Part shown: positions 26,692 to 34,345 of the stretch, piece after piece
How positions within the stretch are numbered: position 1 is the first letter of the stretch
Layout of the letters: every line of letters begins with the position of its first letter
NCBI RefSeq assembly: GCF_000953715.1
Contig: NZ_LN824141.1
Span: 308,676 to 372,675, forward strand
Direction: 5' to 3'
Source: Defluviitoga tunisiensis
Lineage (GTDB): Bacteria > Thermotogota > Thermotogae > Petrotogales > Petrotogaceae
DNA: 64,000 nucleotides
Program-made: the position numbers and the translations under genes
The notes under the pieces: model-generated
Seen by the model: only the letters and a program-made list of their open reading frames with translations
Database searches by the model: none
Told to the model about the DNA's origin: nothing

Positions 26692-28065
26692 ATGAAAGCA
26701 TGGAAAAATGAATTAAAAAGAAGAAAAAACGCTAAACCATCAAAATTAAGCGAAGAAAATTGGGGAAAAATGCAAGAATTAAGCATATTTCCCGACGATT
26801 TACTGTTAGCTTTTTGGGAAAGCAATGTACCTGGTTCCGATGCTCCAGAATCAATGATTGTTGGAGCTGTCCAATCAGTTGAAAACATGGGGAGAGATGT
26901 TTCAAAAGCAGAAATCTTATTAGAAAAAGGATTTCAATATCTAACGACTGGTGACTACCCAAAGTTAAAAGCTATAACCAGCGAAATATTTTATTTGCTC
27001 GACAACGCTCCAATCATAGAAAGTCATAGTTTTCACAATTATAGTAGACCTTTAAAATGGGGAGAGATTTCCAAATCTTTTCCTCAAACAAAATTCACTC
27101 CCTCCAACAATGTTGATCTAAAAGATAAAATTCATGGTGGATGGCTTGGACAACTTGCAGGCGGTTCTATGGGTACAAGATTGGAAGGATACACTCATGA
27201 TGCTCTAGAACAAGTTTATGGGGATGAATTAGGTCATTATATTGGAGAGGTGTCTACTTTAAATGACGATGTAACTTACGAATTAATCTTCTTAAAAACA
27301 TATGAAGAAAAGAAAAAAGAAATATCTTCTACCGACATTGCAAAAAATTGGATTAGCTACATTCCTTTTGGATGGAGTGCAGAATTAATAGCTCTTGAGA
27401 ATATTAAGAGAGGAATTTTTCCGCCAGTCTCTGGATATTTTCATAATCCGTTCCAAGAATGGATTGGTGCCCAAATGCGATGTATGGTTCAAGGATTAAT
27501 CGCCCCTGGTGATCCGTATAAGGCTGCAAAGCTTGCATTCATTGATTCTCAAGTTTCACACAGTGGAAACGGCATATATGGCGGGATACACTCTGCAGTA
27601 ATGACCTCTTTAGCCTTTGTTCTAAACGATCCTAAAAAAATTATAATAGAATCCTTGCAATATATTCCAAAAAATACAGAATTTAACAAAATTGTACTTG
27701 ATGTGATAAAATACTGCCAAGAAACGAGCAATTGGCTTACAGTTTTAAGAAAAGTAGAAAACGATTTCGAAAGTTATAATTGGGTTCATCTTTACCCAAA
27801 CACTGCAGCTGTAATAACTTCTTTATGGTTTGGAGAGGGTAATTTTGATGAATCAATGAAAATTGTTGCCTCTTTTGGATATGACGTAGACTGTAATGCA
27901 GGTGAAATCGGTACAATTTTAGGAATTATATACGGTAAGCAAAATTTGCCCAACCACTGGTCTAATCCTTTAAAAAACTGTTTAGAAACATATCTCCCTT
28001 TTTTCAAAAAAATGAAGATATCTGATCTGGCAGAATGGACATATGAACTAACAAATATCACCTGA
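26692..28065 (+). CDS. ADP-ribosylglycohydrolase-fold protein (cluster B)
   Basis: The 457-residue paralogue of 7975-9348 is about four-fifths identical by eye over its whole length, far closer than the transporter proteins of the two clusters are to each other. It keeps the same unusual features: the N-terminal extension of about 140 residues, LNDDVTYE, YGGIHSAVMTSLAF and GYDVDCNAGEIGTILG. GAGGAG lies 8 bases before ATG 26692. Here the neighbour is a ribokinase rather than a nucleoside hydrolase. Likely role: release of ribose from an imported ribosyl compound. Recent duplication or gene conversion would explain the high identity. Confidence 0.82.
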   Translation: MKAWKNELKRRKNAKPSKLSEENWGKMQELSIFPDDLLLAFWESNVPGSDAPESMIVGAVQSVENMGRDVSKAEILLEKGFQYLTTGDYPKLKAITSEIFYLLDNAPIIESHSFHNYSRPLKWGEISKSFPQTKFTPSNNVDLKDKIHGGWLGQLAGGSMGTRLEGYTHDALEQVYGDELGHYIGEVSTLNDDVTYELIFLKTYEEKKKEISSTDIAKNWISYIPFGWSAELIALENIKRGIFPPVSGYFHNPFQEWIGAQMRCMVQGLIAPGDPYKAAKLAFIDSQVSHSGNGIYGGIHSAVMTSLAFVLNDPKKIIIESLQYIPKNTEFNKIVLDVIKYCQETSNWLTVLRKVENDFESYNWVHLYPNTAAVITSLWFGEGNFDESMKIVASFGYDVDCNAGEIGTILGIIYGKQNLPNHWSNPLKNCLETYLPFFKKMKISDLAEWTYELTNIT

Positions 28066-28132
28066 TATTTTAAAGTATTTGTTAAGAAGATAATTAAAGT
28101 GTAAGAAATATCTTTTTCCTTGATTACTGATT

Positions 28133-28210
28133 GAAAAAGAAAAAGCTAATGAATATTTGCAAACAGGTACAATTTATTTTCCAGTAGATCTTCAACTTGT
28201 AACAAAATAA
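28133..28210 (+). pseudogene. C-terminal remnant of a ribose-type ABC binding protein
   Basis: A 25-codon open stretch ending in TAA at 28208 reads EKANEYLQTG..YFPVDLQLVTK. It matches the conserved tail of RbsB-like periplasmic sugar-binding proteins (a TGE/TGT turn, then PVDL.LVTK). There is no start or body. It suggests a ribose transporter gene once preceded the ribokinase. Confidence 0.5.
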
Positions 28211-28219
28211 AATTTGTAG

Positions 28220-28241
28220 GGGTGGGGAATTCTCCCCACCC
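28220..28241 (+). terminator. GC-rich hairpin before ribokinase gene
   Basis: GGGTGGGGA, loop ATTC, TCCCCACCC form a perfect 9-bp GC-rich stem in an AT-rich background, just after the binding-protein remnant. The T-run that follows is weak. It probably ends the cluster B transcript, making the ribokinase gene separately expressed or read through. Confidence 0.6.
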
Positions 28242-28299
28242 ATCATATTAATTGAATATTAATAACCATAAATGAAAGGTAGTAGGAGGGATTCTACGA

Positions 28300-29211
28300 G
28301 TGATTGCCGTAATAGGTAGTAGTAATATGGATATAGTTTTTAATGTTGAACATTTAACACTTCCAGGAGAAACTCAAAAAGCTAATTCTTTGAATTTTTA
28401 TTTTGGAGGAAAAGGTGCAAACCAAGCTGTAACAGTTGCAAAACTGTCAAATAAAACTGTCTACTTTTGTACATGTTTGGGAGAAGATGAGTATGGAAAT
28501 CAAATTTCTGAAAATTATAAAAAATATGACATTCAAGGATATTACATTGAAAAGGGTGAAAAGACCGGAAGCGCTTTTATTGAGGTAGAAAAAACCGGAG
28601 AAAATAGAATTATACTATTCACAGGAGCTAATGATAAAGTTGATAAGGATAAAATAGATTTATTTCTGAACAATTACGAAGAGAAGATAGATATTTGTTT
28701 ACTACAAAATGAAATTCCCCCAGAAAGTGTTGAGTATTCAATTTTAAGGTTAAACAAAAAAGGAATCAAAATCGTTTATGATCCCGCTCCGGTAATGAGC
28801 ACAAATATATCTGTATTGGGAAAAGTTGATTTTTTGACTCCTAATGAAACTGAATTTACATTTTTGTGTGATAAATTGAATATTCCTGAAAATTGGGTTT
28901 TTGAGGACAAAGCTTTAGCTTTTAAAAGATTATCAAAAGTTAGTAATTTGATAATAAAATTGGGAGAAAAAGGCTGTTTTTATATAGACAATAAAGAAAA
29001 TTATGGTTATATAAAAGCTTTAAAGGTAAAAGCAATTGATACTACTGCAGCTGGCGATGTTTTCAATGGAGCGTTTTCTGTATATTATGAAAAAACGCAA
29101 AACTTTATTGACAGTCTTAAATTTGCAAATGCTGCATCAGCTATTTCTGTAACAAGAAAAGGTGCTCAATCTTCTATACCTTCCTATGAAGAAGTGCCTT
29201 TTAAAGATTAG
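28300..29211 (+). CDS. rbsK: ribokinase (PfkB family)
   Basis: The enzyme phosphorylates ribose, or a related sugar, from ATP. The 303-residue protein shows GSSNMDIVFNVEHLTLPGET at the start, the FGGKGANQAVTVAKL sugar-binding motif (PfkB signature 1) and DTTAAGDVFNGAFSV near the C terminus, where the Asp is the catalytic base. The start is a GTG at 28300 with GGAGGG 9 bases upstream. It is positioned after nucleoside cluster B, where ribose released by the N-glycosidases would need phosphorylation. Another pentose or nucleoside substrate remains possible within the PfkB family. Confidence 0.87.
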   Translation: MIAVIGSSNMDIVFNVEHLTLPGETQKANSLNFYFGGKGANQAVTVAKLSNKTVYFCTCLGEDEYGNQISENYKKYDIQGYYIEKGEKTGSAFIEVEKTGENRIILFTGANDKVDKDKIDLFLNNYEEKIDICLLQNEIPPESVEYSILRLNKKGIKIVYDPAPVMSTNISVLGKVDFLTPNETEFTFLCDKLNIPENWVFEDKALAFKRLSKVSNLIIKLGEKGCFYIDNKENYGYIKALKVKAIDTTAAGDVFNGAFSVYYEKTQNFIDSLKFANAASAISVTRKGAQSSIPSYEEVPFKD

Positions 29212-29237
29212 ATTGAAGATTTCTCTTTTAATGAGGG

Positions 29238-29300
29238 GTTAGCTTTTCCATTAAATGAACTTTTATTATGTAATTAATGGTAAAGCTAACTCTTTATTTT
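29238..29300 (+). terminator. long inverted-repeat terminator after ribokinase gene
   Basis: Arms at 29238-29254 and 29274-29290 pair over 17 bases with a single mismatch, with a 19-base loop, and are followed by TCTTTATTTTT. This is a good candidate for an intrinsic terminator 27 bases after the ribokinase stop. Confidence 0.75.
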
Positions 29301-29483
29301 TACAATATGCCATTTCTTTAATCAAATTTTAAGGCTGATTCTTTATCATTATTTAAAAGATGATATTTATATGACTTTAATATCTAAAATTTAGAATTTA
29401 TTAGTGTTCATAAAGAAAAAATCTTTTCCTTTCTCAATATATTTTCAAAAGAACCTATAAATCAGGAGTTAGGAGGTGGGAAC

Positions 29484-30020
29484 ATGATGAAAAATGCAAA
29501 GTTTCTTGTGGCGCTTTTAATTTTTCTTCTGTTTATTGTGTCAACATTTGCTAACAGAACCACAAGTAATATCAAATTAAATGACCACATTTATATACAT
29601 TCAGTTTTATTAAACAACGAAAATTCATTAGAGATCATGGATATTCTAGGGATGATTGAAAAAAACAATAATAAAAAAATTTTTATAAGTGAATATTATT
29701 TTGTCCTACAAAAGGATTACAAAAAAGAGTTAGAAAACATCAAGGACATGTATTCCCAAGAAAATTATTATTGGCATTATATAAAAAATAGAGCTTCTTT
29801 AGCTACTATAAACACTGAAAAGAATACTTTTAAAAATATTTCTCAGGATAAAATTGTAACCAATACAAAATTTTTTAAGAATGATTATTCTAAAGTTATG
29901 AAAAGTACCTCTTTACATACTTTTGTTCATAAAGATAAGCTTAATATTTTTCTTTTAAATTTTAATAAAGTTTTACCAAATATTATAGAAGTAAAACCAA
30001 ATATATTTATCTTTTCTTAA
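29484..30020 (+). CDS. hypothetical exported protein
   Basis: The 178-residue protein has a clear N-terminal signal peptide (hydrophobic residues about 8-22, cleavage near FA-N). The mature part is rich in Lys, Asn and Ile with no recognised domain. AGGAGG precedes ATG 29484. It stands alone between a terminator and the outer-membrane-like gene. Function unknown. Confidence 0.65.
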   Translation: MMKNAKFLVALLIFLLFIVSTFANRTTSNIKLNDHIYIHSVLLNNENSLEIMDILGMIEKNNNKKIFISEYYFVLQKDYKKELENIKDMYSQENYYWHYIKNRASLATINTEKNTFKNISQDKIVTNTKFFKNDYSKVMKSTSLHTFVHKDKLNIFLLNFNKVLPNIIEVKPNIFIFS

Positions 30021-30132
30021 TGATTAATTAAAAATTTATATGATAGAATATGGTAGAATATTAATTAGGATGTTGTTTCATATCTATAAAATTCTGATTT
30101 AAATAATAAATATCTCAGAAGGAGGGGTATTA

Positions 30133-30711
30133 ATGAAAAAGGTAGTAGTAACTTTATTAGTTGCGGTTTTAGCAGTTTTTAGTTTTGCAGCATTTGAAGT
30201 AACAGGTGGATATGCTCATACATCAGTTAGTTCAACTGACACAGCAGTTGCAAGTGATGTATCTTTCAATGGGTTAAGCATAGGTGCAAACTATTTGTAC
30301 GAAGATTTGGGTTTCGTTGAAGGTGGAGCTTTAGTATTAGGTGGAGCATTTGATTATTACTTCCCAGTTAAAGCAACTGTAGAAGCCACTTCTGTCGAAT
30401 TTACTCAAATGGATATCACATTGAATCTTGGATACAGACAAAGCTTAAATCCTTTCTTACCAGAGCTTCCAGTTGATTTATTTGTTGAAGGGTTATTTAA
30501 CTATTCATTTGGTTTAGGCGACGCTAAATTAACTAGTTCATCGTTAGCATTTGGCGGTGGAGCTGGAGCAGCCTTTGTAGTACAAAATCTAGACGTAAAA
30601 GTTGGGGCAGATATATTATTTGCAAAACCAACTATAGTTGATGATTACAAAGAAGATTATAAAAACTCATTCAAACCCAAATTTAAAGTTTTTGCAGGGG
30701 TTGAATTCTAA
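30133..30711 (+). CDS. exported beta-barrel-like outer membrane protein
   Basis: The 192-residue protein has a signal peptide (about 1-20, ending SFA-A). Many short alternating hydrophobic strands rich in Gly, Val and aromatics follow, and it ends in a C-terminal Phe (KPKFKVFAGVEF). That is the usual signature of a small outer-membrane beta-barrel. Thermotogota have a toga (outer envelope), so a toga protein is plausible. GAAGGAGGGG precedes ATG 30133, and a strong terminator follows, so it is probably a well expressed single gene. Specific role unknown. Confidence 0.72.
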   Translation: MKKVVVTLLVAVLAVFSFAAFEVTGGYAHTSVSSTDTAVASDVSFNGLSIGANYLYEDLGFVEGGALVLGGAFDYYFPVKATVEATSVEFTQMDITLNLGYRQSLNPFLPELPVDLFVEGLFNYSFGLGDAKLTSSSLAFGGGAGAAFVVQNLDVKVGADILFAKPTIVDDYKEDYKNSFKPKFKVFAGVEF

Positions 30712-30725
30712 AAAAGTTTTAAAAT

Positions 30726-30760
30726 AAAAAACCTCCTTTTTAAGGAGGTTTTTATTTTTT
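30726..30760 (+). terminator. intrinsic terminator
   Basis: AAAAACCTCCTT and AAGGAGGTTTTT form a stem with a 3-base loop, followed by a long T-rich run. It lies 15 bases after the barrel-protein stop. The A-run and T-run make it potentially bidirectional, so it may also serve the minus-strand acetyltransferase gene. Confidence 0.9.
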
Positions 30761-30782
30761 ATATGGCTTATGAAGTATAATC

Positions 30783-31358
30783 TTACTCTATTTTCTTTCT
30801 CATTTCTACAGCTACTACACGATAATTTAAGCTTTCAAAAAAACCTTGTAAAAACTTCAAATATCGGGGTAAAGTAATAAATTTTTGATTGTCATATCCT
30901 TTTATGAGAATAATATAAGTTTCCGTAAAACCTAACTTTTTATATAGGTTATAGGCAGCTTTATTACTTGAGAAAACGTTTAATCCTATTTTTTTAACCT
31001 TATCGTTTTTTAACTTTTTTTCTAATTCTTTTATAGCCATTGTTGCGTATCCTTTTCTTAAATATTTAGGAAAAATTCTAATATCATAAACAAAGGCTTT
31101 TTTACGATCGTTATTGACAAAAACCCACATTCTACCAACTTGTTCATCTCCTTCGTTTATAATGTTATAGGCATAATTTTTACCATTCTTTTCATCATCT
31201 CCACAAATAGCATCTATTTGCGATTCTGCCCTTGCTAGAGATTCATGATATGGCAGTAATAAATTTTCAGATAAAACTTTAGCATATTCATCATACATTT
31301 TATTTTTATATATTTCAAATTCTTCTTTAATCATTAATTCTAATTTCGTAAATACCAC
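30783..31358 (-). CDS. GNAT-family N-acetyltransferase
   Basis: The acetyl-CoA binding motif RIFPKYLRKGYATMAIKELE (about residues 97-116) and the later NVFSSNKAAYNLYKKLGF are diagnostic of GNAT enzymes. The 191-residue length is a little above usual because of the N- and C-terminal extensions. The start is a GTG 2 bases after the stop of the phosphatase gene, so the two are translationally coupled; an internal ATG at 31334 is the alternative. Adjacency to the polysaccharide kinase/phosphatase pair may mean acetylation of a sugar or protein in that system, but the substrate is unknown. Confidence 0.82.
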   Translation of the reverse strand: MVFTKLELMIKEEFEIYKNKMYDEYAKVLSENLLLPYHESLARAESQIDAICGDDEKNGKNYAYNIINEGDEQVGRMWVFVNNDRKKAFVYDIRIFPKYLRKGYATMAIKELEKKLKNDKVKKIGLNVFSSNKAAYNLYKKLGFTETYIILIKGYDNQKFITLPRYLKFLQGFFESLNYRVVAVEMRKKIE

Positions 31359-31360
31359 TC

Positions 31361-32014
31361 CTAAAGCTTTTCTGGTGTATTAATGCCCAATAATTCAAAA
31401 GCTTTTGTTGTAATTTCGGGATACCTTGAAAATAAACTTAGATCAACTTCTTTTCTATTATCTTTTCCATGATTATCTGTTGCCAAAAAATCAACTAGGT
31501 TTTCTCCTAAATAAAAACGCCCTTCCTCTGTATTTATTCCTTCAAAGTTAACCTGAAAATAAACGTTCATTTCTTTCATTCTTTGCAATAGTTTTTTATT
31601 TTCAAACAGCCATCTATAGCGTTCTACATGAACAAGTATCACTTCATATCCTTCTAATTGAAGATTAAATATTGAATCCAATGCATAAATTGGAAAAACA
31701 CGTGTTGGAAACTCAATTAATACAAATGAATCATTAAAAGGTATGAATTCTTTATAGTTCGGAACTAAATATAATTCTGAAGCTAAATACGTAATTAGAC
31801 CAGTTTCACTTTCTATACGATTTTTTAAACTATTATATGTATTTCTTATTTCTTCTATACTGGTATTAACAGAAGGATTATTTACATGAGGTGTAAAAAT
31901 AACTTGATTTATACCAAAATCTTTATATCTTTTTAACTCTATTATAGTATCTTCAATCTTTTGTACCCCATCATCTACTCCTGGTAAAAGATGGTTATGT
32001 ATATCAATAAACAT
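31361..32014 (-). CDS. CpsB/YwqE-type tyrosine-protein phosphatase (PHP family)
   Basis: This metal-dependent phosphatase dephosphorylates bacterial tyrosine kinases and so controls exopolysaccharide export. The 217-residue protein starts MFIDIHNHLLPGVDDG, the PHP metal-binding signature of this family. Other metal ligands are seen in FTPHVNN, ASELYL, LVHVERYRW and LATDNHG. It lies 44 bases downstream of the BY-kinase gene on the same strand. The pairing of phosphatase with kinase is the classical arrangement (CpsB-CpsD, YwqE-YwqD). Confidence 0.9.
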   Translation of the reverse strand: MFIDIHNHLLPGVDDGVQKIEDTIIELKRYKDFGINQVIFTPHVNNPSVNTSIEEIRNTYNSLKNRIESETGLITYLASELYLVPNYKEFIPFNDSFVLIEFPTRVFPIYALDSIFNLQLEGYEVILVHVERYRWLFENKKLLQRMKEMNVYFQVNFEGINTEEGRFYLGENLVDFLATDNHGKDNRKEVDLSLFSRYPEITTKAFELLGINTPEKL

Positions 32015-32058
32015 TTATTTCAACCTCTTTCTATTGACTAATCAAAACTAACTAAAAA

Positions 32059-34233
32059 TTAATTTTTAAGTGTAGTATCAATTCTTTTTCTTTTTTTAAC
32101 TTTTTTCCCGTCATCTGAATAATAATAATAGTAATAATAGTAATTTGATGTCTTCTCATCAATATCCACAATAACTGTTCCTAACAATTTAACCTCTGAA
32201 GAAACTATATTTTCATAGGCAACTTTTAACATTGGTTTTAAGGTCCCATTATAACGAGTTACTAAAATTAACCCATCAGAGTATCTCGACACAATTTGAG
32301 CATCGGGGGCAACCATAATGGGAGGTAAATCTATTATTATCTTTTCATAATGCTCCTTAAGAGTCTGAAGCAATTCTAAAAATTCATTAGATGTTAAAAG
32401 AGACGTTGGATTTGGAGGCAAAACTCCCGCTGGTAATACATCAAAATTTGGAAGACTTTCAACTGGTTTAAACAAGATCTTTTCTAATGGAACTCTTCTC
32501 ATTAAATAATTTACTAAGCCTAAATTTTTGTTCTTTATTCTCATAATCTTATCAACACGCGGCTTTCTCAAATCTCCATCCATCAACAAAGTTTTTTTCC
32601 CATTTTGAGCATAGAAAATTGCTACATTTGAAGCGGTAATTGTCTTACCTTCACTAGGCCCTGCACTAGAAAAACAAATGGTATTTGGTTCTTTTGTAGT
32701 TGAAAAGCTTATATTTGTTGCTAACATTTTGTAGGACTCAGAAATTGGTGAAACAGGATCTTTAAGAACAGGAAGTTCACCAGATTCCTGATTAATCTCA
32801 AAGGAAGGTATTCTTCCTAAAACTGGAACTCCCTTAATAATTGATTTAAGCTCATTTTCATCCTTAAGTTTCTTATCCATATATTCGATTAAAAATACAA
32901 CAAGTATCCCTAAAAAAATCCCTAAAACGCCACTTATAACAACTGTCAATGTCTTGTTAGGTTTAACCGGAGTTGGCGAAACAAATGCTAAATCAATAAT
33001 ATCTGCAGTTCCTATAACCCCAGCCTCAGCAATTTTTGCTTCCTCTAATTTTTCAAGTAAAAGTACATAAAGGTTTTCCTTCACTTTGACTTCTCTTTCA
33101 TAATCCATAAGCTTTTGTTCAAGAGCAGGTAATTTTACAAGTTCTGATTGATATGTATTTCTAATAGAAGTTAAGGCTTGTATTGTCCCTTGAATTACTT
33201 GAAGATTAGCCTGTTCTTCTATTAATTGAGAGTATAGACTACTATATTGTGGATTAATAGATTTTAATTGTGAAGTAACAATCGTATTTATTTCTTTTTT
33301 TAACATCTCTTGAGCTTGAAATAGTTGTTCTTTCAACTTTAAAACTTCAGGATCGTTAGCAGATTTTGTTCCTTCAATACCTGCCAACTGAACTTGTATA
33401 TTTACTATCTGATTTCTTAAATTACTGACAACGGGGTTAATCGAGATAGTTTCAGAAGTTATAATTTCTTGATCGATATTCTTTAATAAATCATTGATAG
33501 CCTCGATCCTAACTTTAGATTGTTCCAATTGTACTTGATATGTATTAATTTCCTGATCATAAGTGACTAAAAACTGCAATATAGCTTTAGCCTCTTCATC
33601 TAGAATAAATACATTATTCTCTTCTTTAAATAGCCTTAGATTGTCTTGGGCAGTATTTAACTCAGATTCAGCTTTCGGTATCTGTTCCTCTATAAACTTT
33701 CTTCTTGAGGTATATTCATTCTGGGATAAACTTTTTAACAAGTCATTATATACTATAGCAAGCTCATCTGCAACACTTCGGGCAAGTTCTGAATCCTCAC
33801 TCTGTACAGAAATTTTTACAATATTGGTATCCTTTACAGGAGAAACTGTTATAATATCTCCTAAATATTTTATTACCCCATTTTTGGTGACGTTTTCAGG
33901 ATTATCTGATCTTTCTTTAAAATAATCAACCAAATGAAGATTATCAACAACTTTTTCTAAATTTCTACGGCTTTTTATAAGTTCTATCTCGGTTGATATT
34001 TTTGAAGAACCTGAGGACATCTGTGAACCAAATATATCCACGACGGAACCTTGTTGAGATGAACCAACTTTTAACGTTGTACTTGCCTCATATATAGGGG
34101 TAGTTGTAAACAGATATATTAAAGCTATTATAACTGTTACTACTACTGTTATAAAAAAATACCAAAACCTCTTTTTAAATATTTTTAATATATCTTCGAA
34201 AGTTAACTCATTATCCAACTTTCCATCGTCCAT
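32059..34233 (-). CDS. Wzc-like chain-length determinant / tyrosine autokinase
   Basis: A 724-residue inner-membrane protein combining a Wzz domain and a BY-kinase. One membrane helix lies at about 24-45, a long coiled-coil extracytoplasmic part follows (about 175-400), and the second helix is near 430. The cytoplasmic kinase has Walker A SAGPSEGKTITASN, Walker A' TLLMDGDLRKPRVD and Walker B-like IIIDLPPI. The C-terminal tail has eight consecutive tyrosines, the autophosphorylation cluster. Fusion of both parts in one chain is the proteobacterial style. It controls polymer length and export of a surface polysaccharide together with the phosphatase downstream. Confidence 0.92.
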   Translation of the reverse strand: MDDGKLDNELTFEDILKIFKKRFWYFFITVVVTVIIALIYLFTTTPIYEASTTLKVGSSQQGSVVDIFGSQMSSGSSKISTEIELIKSRRNLEKVVDNLHLVDYFKERSDNPENVTKNGVIKYLGDIITVSPVKDTNIVKISVQSEDSELARSVADELAIVYNDLLKSLSQNEYTSRRKFIEEQIPKAESELNTAQDNLRLFKEENNVFILDEEAKAILQFLVTYDQEINTYQVQLEQSKVRIEAINDLLKNIDQEIITSETISINPVVSNLRNQIVNIQVQLAGIEGTKSANDPEVLKLKEQLFQAQEMLKKEINTIVTSQLKSINPQYSSLYSQLIEEQANLQVIQGTIQALTSIRNTYQSELVKLPALEQKLMDYEREVKVKENLYVLLLEKLEEAKIAEAGVIGTADIIDLAFVSPTPVKPNKTLTVVISGVLGIFLGILVVFLIEYMDKKLKDENELKSIIKGVPVLGRIPSFEINQESGELPVLKDPVSPISESYKMLATNISFSTTKEPNTICFSSAGPSEGKTITASNVAIFYAQNGKKTLLMDGDLRKPRVDKIMRIKNKNLGLVNYLMRRVPLEKILFKPVESLPNFDVLPAGVLPPNPTSLLTSNEFLELLQTLKEHYEKIIIDLPPIMVAPDAQIVSRYSDGLILVTRYNGTLKPMLKVAYENIVSSEVKLLGTVIVDIDEKTSNYYYYYYYYSDDGKKVKKRKRIDTTLKN
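32119..32142 (-). repeat. trinucleotide repeat encoding eight tyrosines
   Basis: Eight consecutive TAT/TAC codons on the minus strand encode the tyrosine cluster of the kinase tail. Because the repeat unit is three bases, slippage would add or remove tyrosines without breaking the frame. Confidence 0.9.
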
Positions 34234-34345
34234 TTTTTTTCCTCCCAGATCTTCATACTTAATTAAATGAATTTCGTATTTTCTCTAAGAATCAAGATAT
34301 AATACCTTGTTATTTTATCATAATAAACTAAAATTTGTTATATAT

